Part shown: positions 11,575 to 21,296 of the stretch, piece after piece
How the letters are laid out: each line of letters opens with the position of its first letter
How positions within the stretch are numbered: position 1 is the first letter of the stretch
Source: Topomyia yanbarensis
Taxonomy: Eukaryota; Arthropoda; Insecta; Diptera; Culicidae
DNA: 64,000 nucleotides
Direction of reading: 5' to 3'
Assembly: GCF_030247195.1 (NCBI RefSeq)
Contig: NC_080671.1
Location: 107,805,845-107,869,844 of the forward strand
Program-made: the position numbers and the translations under genes
The notes under the pieces: generated by a model
What the model saw: the letters and a program-made list of their open reading frames with translations, nothing else
Databases searched by the model: none
What the model was told of the DNA's origin: nothing

Positions 11575-12560
11575 ATGTGTGGGCGTAGAGATTTTGCGAT
11601 CGCATGTATCATCGCGAAGGGCTCGAGCATTTGTACGTTAACGTGTTTAATCGCGTGTGCGTTTGTATGTTGCGTGTGCTAACGTGTATGTAACTTCGCG
11701 TTCGATTGCATTTCGCATATTCACGTGTGTTCTTGGATGATCGAGTGTGCACCGTGGTCTGATAAATAATTTTCGGTGTACGGTTTAGATGCTAGAAGAA
11801 AGTAAGATCTTCCATATCATAAGAGTTTCCGGTCATGTCGCCATGGAACGTGTTGTCCAGTGAATAGGAGCTTTATTTTTTATTGGTCCAACCGAATAAG
11901 TTGCTAGGATGGAGGGAAATAATTTCCGGACGTGACCGATTCATGATCGGTCACGTCTGAAATCACCTTTCTAGGTTTGCATTTGAGACCGCGTTTGGAA
12001 GTTCGTAAGTGCTCGAACGTTTATCTTATTACCGGCGTGCTATCAAGTTTGCGCGATCGCGGGTGTAGGTTTTCATGGTTGATCGCGAAGGACCTAAGCG
12101 TTCGTATGTTAACGTGTTTGTCGCGTGTGCTCGCGTTCATGTGACTTCGCGTGTACAAAACTCGATTTTGTACCTGTTTGGCCATTCAAATATTCTCGTG
12201 CGTTCTTGGATGGTCACGCGGACCGTCATTCTGACATTTTGTTTACGGTGTACAATTTACATTTTGACAGGGAGTGAGGTACCCCATATCACTGAAGTTC
12301 CCGGTCATGTCGCCATGGAACGTGTTGTCCAGTGGATATGAGAGCTTTCTTTTTTAATTGGTCGAATTGAAGGCATGGACCTAGTCTGCTGATACCAAAG
12401 ATGGAAACTTCTGGAAGTGACCGATTCATGATCGTGGGGGCGCTGAAACGATCATCTGATCACCGCGATGTTATCATGTTTGCGAGATCGCGCGTGTAGG
12501 TGCCGTGGATGATCGCGAAGGGCTCAAGCATTTGTGTGTTAACGGATTTGTCACGTTATC
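11575..12560 (+). repeat. CpG-rich tandem repeat, period ~430-470 bp, about 2.1 units
   Basis: The landmark GTCATGTCGCCATGGAACGT occurs at about 11833 and 12305. ATCGCGAAGG followed by a GTTAACG-containing word occurs near 11611, 12082 and 12513. The units differ by indels. Unit 1 contains a perfect 9-bp-arm inverted repeat around 11934-11956 (GTGACCGAT ... ATCGGTCAC) that is broken in unit 2. GATCGCG words make it CpG-rich in an AT-rich setting. No coding motif is convincing. Confidence 0.8.
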
Positions 12561-12684
12561 CTTCCTCAGAGCTAAACAAGAAAATAAAGAAGTAATAATA
12601 GAATATTTGTTTACTGATATAAATGCTTATCCATGGGATTATTGATTAATAAAAATATACTTAGTTGCTAAATTAGACAATATC

Positions 12685-13045
12685 TTCTCACAAACTGAGT
12701 TTTATTGGATTCTGAGATGATTACGACTTTCATTCGTTTAGTTTTCGATAAAAATACAATGAAAGCAAATTCAGTTTGGACAAAGAAAAATTGTTTTTCA
12801 TATAAATATTTTTTCTTTAAAGTGTCCAACTTGAATTTTTGAATCCAAATCAAAGATGGGGTTTTTTCATCCAAATCAAAGATGGGGTTTTTGTAAAACG
12901 ACTTTAAATTTTCAAATCGATTTATTTTCAGTGTAGGAGTTGAAGAATTTTTTCAATATTTTTATTCAAAAATTTGACTAATTTTGTGGAAATCACTCCT
13001 ACAACATTTTTTTATAGGATTTGTCATTTTTAGATTATAGCCGTT
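12685..13045 (-). repeat. Right arm of inverted-repeat pair
   Basis: Partner of 10375-10745. It carries an extra local duplication near 12840-12895, where a 25-bp unit containing CAAAGATGGGG is repeated. Confidence 0.75.
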
Positions 13046-14639
13046 TGAAATTTTTCAAAAAAAAGACTAAAAGGCAGTCTAGATCATTTTTGGAAAAACA
13101 AAGTATGCAAAGTTGCTTTTTGTGACGAAGTCTTCATGTACAGAAAGTTTCTTTTAAATCCGAGAGGGTGCTACCAACTATTGACGTTTTCAAGACAGAA
13201 ATCGTTCAAGATTCTCTCATATTTTCTTACACATAGTTGGCCGACAGCTAGTTATGCAATTATTTATGGATGATAATAATAACTACATATTTAGGATGCA
13301 TCAGGATTCAGCTCCGTACTGTAGCAGCACAACGAATATACTTTGTAATCGAGATACTTTCGCGTATCCACTAATAATTCGAAACCAAAACTACACAAAG
13401 TTCATTTGAAAGTCGGTATGCGCAAAGTTGCCGGAACTCTGGCCGAAATTAATTTATTTGTCGTGGTTGCAATAATCACATTTTATGGTTTTTCACCGTT
13501 TAAGTATTATGATGGAGAAGCTATATGGGAAATTTCTATGGGACCACACTAACCAATTAATGTCAGATCGGGATTAAATTCAGCAGCAGCCAATTAAAGC
13601 ATTGCACTAATCATTTCACATTTGCAAGATGGTGGACAACTGTCAAGAATATGAGTAATAGGTGTGAAATTAACTTTGAACAATGGCAAGTTGGCCAATG
13701 TGATGAAAGCGACTCATTTCAATTAGTTTTGCATCATTTAGATAAAATTATTATACCGTTTTGTTTAGGAATTTCGCATGTGACCGCATACTTCAACCCG
13801 TAACACGGGAACCAGAACTCCGATTCCAATGAAATTTAATAGCAGTCAACAGCGATACTGTAGATTTCATTTGCGACCAAATTTGGGAAAATAGAGTCAG
13901 ACAGTTCTGAGAAGCAGCTATTAATTCACTTCAGGAACTGACACTTTCTCAAAGCTTCCGGTACCGCCAAAGGTGTCTAAAGTGAATGTGGGTTTGATTG
14001 GGAACCAGTGAGCTGAAACTATAAATCCAAGCAATTCGAACATATTTTGTGAGATTTTGCATCTTTTAGATAACTAATGACGAAATGAAAAAATATGTTT
14101 CTTATATTTTTGATAAGGAATGACTTTATTAAATATTATGACTTTCTGAGAGATCTCATAACATTTTGAATGGAAGTTCTGAGGTATTATTTTCTTATTT
14201 TTATTCTTCAGTAAGAATATGTTACGTCGCGTTCTAAATTACTGCCACCCACATGCCACAATTTGTCCTACGCCATCCTCACCCCTCAAAGTGTGGCATA
14301 ATTTTTGAAGTTTCTATTTTAATCAGGCAGCTTCATTTGTTTTTTCTACCGAGAAATATCACAAGATTTCAAACAAAGTAATTTTCCGATTAAAACATCT
14401 TATAGATAGAGATTTTTGCCCAATACTGATCTTACTTCTTATTTTACTTACTTGATTACTTCCTCTTGGGTAGACAAAATATTCAAGTAATATTTGTGGA
14501 ACTAACCTGTATGTAGCACATATCTAATAATACAAATCCGGTTTTCAACTACTAACAATAAACAACAATGTATCTACAAAGTTAGAAGGCAATTAGATAC
14601 GTATTTCTTTCTGTCCCCTACCTACCGCACGACGTACAG
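13046..14639. other. Spacer with one minus-strand fragment of the dispersed family
   Basis: Positions 13785-13870 carry CTTCAACCCGTAAC and ACCAGAACTCCGATT, the complement of the family's internal module. The rest holds no recognisable gene or terminus. Confidence 0.55.
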
Positions 14640-14940
14640 CAATCGCGCAGCAGCCGAACCACGCAGCCTACGATTGCCATATCTACCTACGGTACGCGCT
14701 TACTGTGGCAGTAAGTGAGGCACGGCACAACATTTCGACCGAATTCGGCTTGCGCGTGAACTTTTTTTTTGTCCCCTTCTTCCGTTTCTCTGAAGACCTG
14801 TGAAGCGTGATGTTGTTCATCCTTCGAATGATTTTTATTTTAAATTGTATTCTTTTTTTGTTGTTTTTGGTCAACTGCGACCGCGGATGCACATCGTGGT
14901 TGAATGCGCGCGCGTGCGAAGATTATCGAGCGCAAGGCTT
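14640..14940 (+). promoter_or_regulatory. GC-rich block related to 3951-4870
   Basis: Positions 14719-14738 match 4558-4577 with one mismatch. Downstream, GTCCCCTTC, a T-rich stretch and ACTGCGACCGCGG follow in an order resembling the first block. The flanks are CpG-containing. It could be a second promoter or leader, or a shared old repeat. No start codon with a convincing coding exon is seen. Confidence 0.3.
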
Positions 14941-15364
14941 AACCTTTTCTGATTTCTTGACTATGAAGAGACTATACTGTACTAATTCGATCATTCCTAT
15001 TGCCTCCGAAAAATGATTTCCCCCATCAAACGTCAGTGTGTTTTGTATATTGATTTGTGACCTCAACGTATTTGCGATTATACGGACTCGAGCCGTAAAC
15101 ATGCAAATTAGGGAATTTTGATTAGATTTCATGGTCGCTATTTTTAGCCGTACATTCAAAAACATGGTTAGGTGTGGGGGTTTTAGTCGGACCGGATTCG
15201 TGGAAGAAGAAGCTTGATAAGACAGCAGTTGAGTTGGAATAATTTTGGGTAATCCTTTGCGGTTTCGATCTGGGATTACCGATTCATATATTTATTTTGG
15301 GTTGTCGATTCCCGGATCTGTCCCGGGAGGCCTTATCTTATGTAATCTAATGGAAAATTCGTTT
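14941..15364. other. Spacer up to the LTR element
   Basis: No gene recognised. The final bases AATT (15365-15368) are the target copied by the LTR retrotransposon. Confidence 0.6.
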
Positions 15365-15368
15365 AATT

Positions 15369-16585
15369 TGTTACGTATCGATTTCGTAACGTTCTTATTG
15401 TGGTGGTGGGGCCACACTGTACTCACCAGCTATTAGGGTCGTTTCACGGTTGTCTCCTGGAGAAATTCACACTGGGCGGACTTTTCTTCCCACACTATGG
15501 TCACTGAGCGAATCGTAATTAATTTTCGGCGGAAACAAGTACCTAAAGGAATGCACTGTAAACAAAATGGACGACACAACTTGTATATACAGACCATACA
15601 CTTTTTATTTAACACTACTATTCTTTTTTTTTGATTTCTTGACTTGAGCCAGAAGGGCTATTAATAAAAACAAACAAATTTATTACTTGCTTTTTATTCG
15701 ACGAAAACTTTCTTCTGTCGATACCGTTGCGATCGTGATGACGTTGGTCGACTTGCAGCTGGCTCGATGAGGCGCGGGCTTCGACGGTGGTGCAGTAACG
15801 TACGGACTATAGCGACGGGGGACTCCTGAAGAAGCAGCAACTCGGCCTATTGGTAGCGGAGGCCTGCGTTTCACTTTTGGGCCCGGAGAGTGGTACAATG
15901 CGCACTTTATCTTCTACACGAGTGTCTAACACTAAGTCGAGTGGGATTTACAGCGTTTTCGGTCTAGTAGAGCCTACCCTCCGGTACTTGGGTACTGGCC
16001 TCTACAATGGCGTAAAAATCTTGCCAATCACTGACCGTTCTTGCACTCGCGTCGTACTAGTACACTACACAGAAACCGGTAACCACACTTATCCCACTCG
16101 ACTGGCCGGACAGAACCTTAACGTTCGTGTGGTGGTTCTGAACGGCGAAAACAAGATCCTACGGATCAGCTTATATCACAAGACTTTTCTTACGATGGAA
16201 ACGCGCGGTCAAGTATCTAGTGACTCGCTGCTGCTAGTCTTCACTCCTCCGGGCCGATTAACTATTAGAGACCGCATTAAGATTTCGCGGTACATTTTAT
16301 CATTGCCCTGTCCACTTTCCAACACATACCCTCCGCGCCTCCTCGCATCCTGCCACCCCGCATTTGATGACGGTGATGATGCGATGACAGAATGATGATG
16401 GTTGACGTTTACAAACATGTTATCGTTTTGGTTGGTGTCACGAAATATGCTCAAATTTTAGTACAATGTATTGACATGCTAAACGTGCGGTACTTGTTTC
16501 CTTGATTTTTTTTTATAATGAACAATTATAACAAATATAATAACAAAATGAATAATAAATAAACAAGCAAAATAAATAACAAATA

Positions 16586-16632
<47 letters not shown>

Positions 16633-16973
16633 GCACATAAATATATAAATAAATAAATAAGTAAATAAATCTATGAACAAATAAATAACGAAACCTACAT
16701 TTGACACCAACCAGGGCTATTAAGCAGAACTTAAACGCGACTCAAACATGCAAGCACGGAGTAGTAACGGTTTGACGTTTAAATTCTACTTAGACATTTA
16801 CGAACAATAATTTTAAAGTATAAACAAAGAACAGGCGTCGTCAAATACACGAGATAGACCGTACACTGTTATTTATTTATACGACAAAAAAAATAACAAT
16901 ATTTACAAATATATACAAGCTGGGCTCAGTGACCAAAGCGACGATATTGTGACCTAAAAAATCACAGGTCACA
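15369..16973 (-). repeat. 3' LTR (1605 bp)
   Basis: Begins TGTTACG and ends GTCACA on the plus strand (TG...CA). Identical to 23709-25305 over the first ~1.13 kb. Then come a one-base T-run difference, one A/G substitution near 16533, a longer ATAA microsatellite here, and an A-run difference near 16890. On the sense strand the LTR opens with an everted TGACCT/AGGTCA pair (16949-16973). Candidate poly(A) signals (AATAAA on the minus strand) include 15604-15609. A 181-codon antisense frame at 15850-16395 is present in both LTRs and has no recognisable domain. Confidence 0.95.
16541..16690. repeat. (ATAA)n microsatellite inside the 3' LTR
   Basis: Runs of AAAT/ATAA units. The equivalent array in the other LTR (24880-25020) has fewer units, showing slippage since insertion. 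Confidence 0.9.
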
Positions 16974-16983
16974 ATTTTCCCCG
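16974..16983 (-). other. Polypurine tract
   Basis: On the minus strand the ten bases just before the 3' LTR read GGGGAAAA-like purines followed by T. This is the expected place and composition for the plus-strand DNA primer. Confidence 0.7.
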
Positions 16984-18113
16984 ACTCGGGTAAAAAAAAA
17001 CCCAAATGGTTTTTTTTTTCTCGAATGAATGCCGACTTCAAACGCGACTACTTCTTCCCGAGTGCCAGTTTTAATTCCGTGGAATGATTTTTCCAAAGGC
17101 CAGAGGAATCTGTCCCACGAAATTACTTGACTCTGAGGAAGTGAGCCTGTCCGTTTTTAGTCTCGCGCACTCACCGATGTATCTGTCACAATCAGGAACG
17201 ATTCAATCCATCCATCAATCCCAAATCAACTGTGAAAGTTTCACTGTCGAAATTGCCTATAATGCGTCAGAATAAAAGCCGTTGCTGCATTTGCTGAGTA
17301 GAATTATTGATCGGATACGCTTCAAATGGCGGAAAATTACCAGAAAGAAATCAGACGGAATTTGACATTTCTTTCTGCTACCATTACCGTCACAAGGGCT
17401 ATCCTTGGACGAAACATCTAACACTACCGCTTACATACCGCACACACTCACTCAGAATTCAATTTGCTAGCCTTTCATTCCTCTTCATTTACACTCACAT
17501 TCATACCATAAATAATACTAAACACTAACTTTTAATTATGCTAGGGGCCCCTAAATTTAAATTTGTGCTTTACCGGACTCTTTTTCAAGAGTCGGAAAGA
17601 CTATTACTTTTGTGAAATGGTTAACTCGTTGCGAACTTCTTTTACTCTCTCGTCATGCGAGAGAAAACTAGATGAAGTTACGCAGAATTAACCCATTCAC
17701 GCTTAGAGTGTAAAGTCGACTTAAAACTGGCGGCGGGCAAACGTAACCCCGTCGTAACCCAGCACAACCCTGTCGTCCGGTTGTCTATTATCCGATCTGT
17801 CACAGCTACTCATACTCAGCTGACTAATGCTGATTGTTTATGTAGTGATGAAAAAAAAGGATGATTCGTGATGTTGGTAAGTATTTTTGTTGCTAATTAT
17901 GTTTTTTTTGTTTTATTTTAGATATAACGTCGAAGTTTGCACCGTTTTTTTGAGATCGGTGGAGGATTCAGGAGGACGGAGAGTTGGCTGACACTGTGCT
18001 GTGCAGCTGTGGGTGTTTTTTGTGTGTTTATTTTATTTGTTTTTGTTTTGTAAATAAAGTGTAATCGATGGTGCTTTTTTTATAATTCATTCCGCGGTGG
18101 AGCGGAGAACTAG
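16984..18113 (-). other. Noncoding region between pol and the 3' LTR
   Basis: About 1.1 kb without a minus-strand ORF of note. An envelope gene, if ever present, would sit here and is absent. Confidence 0.75.
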
Positions 18114-21100
18114 CTAACCGGGTTTCAAATGCACAGCTGGCCAAATACCCAAACTTTTGCCGTTCAAATCCTCCAGCTCATAGGAAGACGATCCGATTTT
18201 CGCCTTGACACGACATGGAAGGAATTGTTGGCCGTATTTGGCATTATAGTTCTGTGCTGCACTAGACGGTTTCATGTTTCTGCGGTATATCAGCTGTCCC
18301 TCTACGAAAGCTTGTGCAAACTTGCGGTGCCGTAAATTATAGCGCTGTTGGGAAGCGTTGTGAGCTTTCGCCAGATTTTTGCGGACAAGGTCGTAGATTC
18401 GCTCAAACATTTTCGATCGTCGTTCTTCCATCTCTTCCGAAGTCAGCTTTACATCGAGACGGGTGAGTAAATGATCGGTACCAACTTCAGAGTACTCGTG
18501 ACCGTGATTAATGAAGTATGGTGTGAATCCAGTCGACGAGTGAACACTGGTATTCAAAACCATCTCGATCTCCGACACACGAGTGTCCCAAAGGCGTTGG
18601 TCCTCCCTCACGTATGTCCTGATAGCAGCATTGATAGTTCGGTTGACTCTTTCGACCGGGTTTGCCTGTGAGTGATATCGTGAGTTGAGCCAGTGGGCAA
18701 CTTTGAAACGATCCAACAGCTCCTTGAACTCTTTGGAAATGAAACTGCTTCCGTTGTCAGTGATTATCACTTCAGGAACCGAGTTTCTCAGGAACCATTG
18801 GTCTTTCAAAATCGCACACATGGGGGCACTACTGACATTCCTCACAGGCTGAACCATTACCCATTTCGAAAAGTAGTCACAAACTACCAAAATGTGCTGA
18901 CTACCGCGACGAGTGCGGGGGAGAGGGCCAATGAAATCCGCTGATACGATCTGCCAAGGGCGGGTGGCAATTTTCATGTTTCCCATGGCAGGTGCAACAG
19001 GGACGGAAGAAGCTTTGACTTCCTTGCACATTCCACACTGTTGAACGTACCGCCGTATTTCAACTGCCATCTTAGGCCAGTAGAATCTTTGACGGATCCG
19101 TGCAAGGGTTTTGTCGTAGCCTGGATGAAAGCAATCGTCGTGGTACTGTCGAAGAATATTTGGAACTTCGGTGGGCGGGGGAATCATTTTCCACTCGAAG
19201 CGAGTATCACAGGGATTATCGTTCACGGTGATAAACTTAAAGAGTTTACCATCGTCGATCTTGAAGTCTACAAAATCATCGGGCCGGCGGGCCACTTTGT
19301 CGGACATTGACGCGTACCACGACGATTCTTGAACAGCTGCGATGCTTCGCGAGAGGGCGTCCGGAACCACGTTCTCCTTGCCCTTGCGATGCTTGACGGT
19401 CATATCGAATTGCTGCAGATTCAACGCCCATCGGCTGCATCGTGACCCGACCTTCCATTTTGTACTGAGTATATGGGTCAGCGCGGAAGAATCGGTTATT
19501 AGGGTGAAATGGTAACCCTCAATATACCCACGGAATGCATCGATGGCGAGAATGGCTGCAAGCGCTTCCTTTTCTGCGGCATGGTAGTTCTTCTGGGGCG
19601 TTGTCAGTTTATGGGAGTAGAATGAAATGACCCGCTCTACCCCATCCTGTTCTTGTGTGAGAACCCCAGCTACCGCCACGTCACTAGCATCCGTTTGGAT
19701 ACAGAACTCCTTGCTGAAATCAGGACTGCCCAAGACTGGTGAAGATATCAGCCGCTCTTTGATTTCGCAAAATGCCTGTTCGGCGTCATCGTTCCAACGG
19801 ATGGTTTTCGTTTTGCTTTGCAGAAGGTTTGTGAGTGCAGCGGTCACCCCGCTAAAGTCTAAGATGAAGCGCCGATAGTAATTAGCCATTCCTAGGAATC
19901 TCCTTAGTTTTGTTACGGTATTGGGCCGTTCGTATTCGACAATAGGACGAACTTTTTCCGGGTTGGCTCGAAGACCGTCTGTATTAAGGAGATATCCCAG
20001 GAAGGGAATCTCAGACACTCCAAACTTAGACTTTTCGAGGTTTATGCTTAGGTTTGCTTCCCTTAAGCGACGTGCAATCTCCACTAGAAGGCGTTCATGG
20101 TGTTCGAATGTCTCCGTCACCACAACAATGTCGTCGAGATAGACGAAGACGTACGGTTCAAGCATCCCGTGGCCCAGGACATTGTCCATCAGTCGTGCTA
20201 ACGTAGCAGGACTGTTGATCAATCCAAAAGGCATCCGTGTGTATTGGAATAGCCCTTTGCCCTGTACACAAAAGGCCGTGTACTTCCGCGATTCTTGGTC
20301 CAATGGAACCTGGAGAAACGCTTCAGACAGGTCTATCGTGGACAGGTATTTAGCCTTGGGAAGTTGACCTAAAATTCGACCGGGATGAGGCAACGGATAA
20401 GCATCCCGAACAGTCCGCTCGTTAATCTTGCGCGCGTCCAAACAGAGCCGAACTTTGTTGGGCTTGATGACCGGCACGCAGTTAAGCGACCAATCCGAGT
20501 TGCTCCGTTCCAAAATCCCTAAACCCAACAGTCGTTCCAGCTCGACGGCTACCAGATCCTGCGTCTTCGGAGACATCACGTATGGAAACTGGCGGACTGG
20601 TGGTTTATTTTTCCATTCCTCTCCCAACACGATACGATGCTGAGCTCGGTTGGTCAGGGTCAATTTCCCTTCTTGAGCAGGAAGGAAAAGTTTTTTGACG
20701 TTCTCGATCACCATAATTTCATCATCGGTCAAAATATTTGCAGAACTACGGTGTTCGGTAATAGATGCCGACGCAGTGGACTCAATCCCTCCACAGTTTT
20801 GCATCGCGGGCTGAATTTTGAATTTCCTCCAAAAATCCATCCCGCAGATACAATCTATGAACAGATTTGCAACTACCAAAGTAGGAACTATTTTCACACA
20901 TCCTTGGAAAGCAAATGGAAGATGAGCCTGACCTTGAATTTGCAGTTCATCTCCACTTGCAGACCGTAGAATCACGTTTTTGGAGGGACGATGCAACTTT
21001 TTGTACTTCAATTGCGAAAAAAGGGTTTCGCTAATAAGCGTATGATTGCTACCGCTGTCCAGGAGAGCACGTACCGGGTAACCGTAAATCTTTACGTGTG

Positions 21101-21296
21101 CGTACGGCCGGTTATCGTGGGGGACAGGGTAGGTAATTTGAAGAATTTCCGCAGACTCTGGGTAAATATCTCTGGTGGCCTGCACCCAGTAAGGGGGAGG
21201 CGTACGTTGAAGAAAACGGTCTTGACTTACGCGTTGGGTGTCTGCGAACGACGATTTTGGTTCGCGTTTGGTCCGTTTTTTAAACAAAACGGGCAA
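18114..21296 (-). CDS. pol: Pol polyprotein: protease, RT, RNase H, integrase
   Basis: Frame of 1060 codons. It opens after a stop at 21300-21302 and its first codon is TTG, not ATG, so it is made as a Gag-Pol fusion by -1 frameshifting. Domains by approximate residue: aspartic protease with LLDSGS (D80); reverse transcriptase about 230-440 with D322 in IDLSEAF and YLDD at 386-389; RNase H about 530-650 with D536, E575, D602 and D646; integrase with the H719/H724/C754/C757 zinc site and the D787, D847, E882 triad, the last two exactly 35 apart. No internal stop or missing catalytic residue is seen. It copies the element's RNA into DNA in the particle and inserts it into the chromosome. The C-terminus is short after integrase and I see no chromodomain. 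Confidence 0.95.
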   Translation of the reverse strand: MPVLFKKRTKREPKSSFADTQRVSQDRFLQRTPPPYWVQATRDIYPESAEILQITYPVPHDNRPYAHVKIYGYPVRALLDSGSNHTLISETLFSQLKYKKLHRPSKNVILRSASGDELQIQGQAHLPFAFQGCVKIVPTLVVANLFIDCICGMDFWRKFKIQPAMQNCGGIESTASASITEHRSSANILTDDEIMVIENVKKLFLPAQEGKLTLTNRAQHRIVLGEEWKNKPPVRQFPYVMSPKTQDLVAVELERLLGLGILERSNSDWSLNCVPVIKPNKVRLCLDARKINERTVRDAYPLPHPGRILGQLPKAKYLSTIDLSEAFLQVPLDQESRKYTAFCVQGKGLFQYTRMPFGLINSPATLARLMDNVLGHGMLEPYVFVYLDDIVVVTETFEHHERLLVEIARRLREANLSINLEKSKFGVSEIPFLGYLLNTDGLRANPEKVRPIVEYERPNTVTKLRRFLGMANYYRRFILDFSGVTAALTNLLQSKTKTIRWNDDAEQAFCEIKERLISSPVLGSPDFSKEFCIQTDASDVAVAGVLTQEQDGVERVISFYSHKLTTPQKNYHAAEKEALAAILAIDAFRGYIEGYHFTLITDSSALTHILSTKWKVGSRCSRWALNLQQFDMTVKHRKGKENVVPDALSRSIAAVQESSWYASMSDKVARRPDDFVDFKIDDGKLFKFITVNDNPCDTRFEWKMIPPPTEVPNILRQYHDDCFHPGYDKTLARIRQRFYWPKMAVEIRRYVQQCGMCKEVKASSVPVAPAMGNMKIATRPWQIVSADFIGPLPRTRRGSQHILVVCDYFSKWVMVQPVRNVSSAPMCAILKDQWFLRNSVPEVIITDNGSSFISKEFKELLDRFKVAHWLNSRYHSQANPVERVNRTINAAIRTYVREDQRLWDTRVSEIEMVLNTSVHSSTGFTPYFINHGHEYSEVGTDHLLTRLDVKLTSEEMEERRSKMFERIYDLVRKNLAKAHNASQQRYNLRHRKFAQAFVEGQLIYRRNMKPSSAAQNYNAKYGQQFLPCRVKAKIGSSSYELEDLNGKSLGIWPAVHLKPG

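Noticed and set aside
16513..16710. A minus-strand frame rich in Y, I, F and L resembling a membrane protein
   Set aside because: It is the translation of the ATAA microsatellite.
16984..18113. An envelope gene, which would make the LTR element an errantivirus-like retrovirus
   Set aside because: No sense-strand frame of sufficient size or with membrane segments is present.
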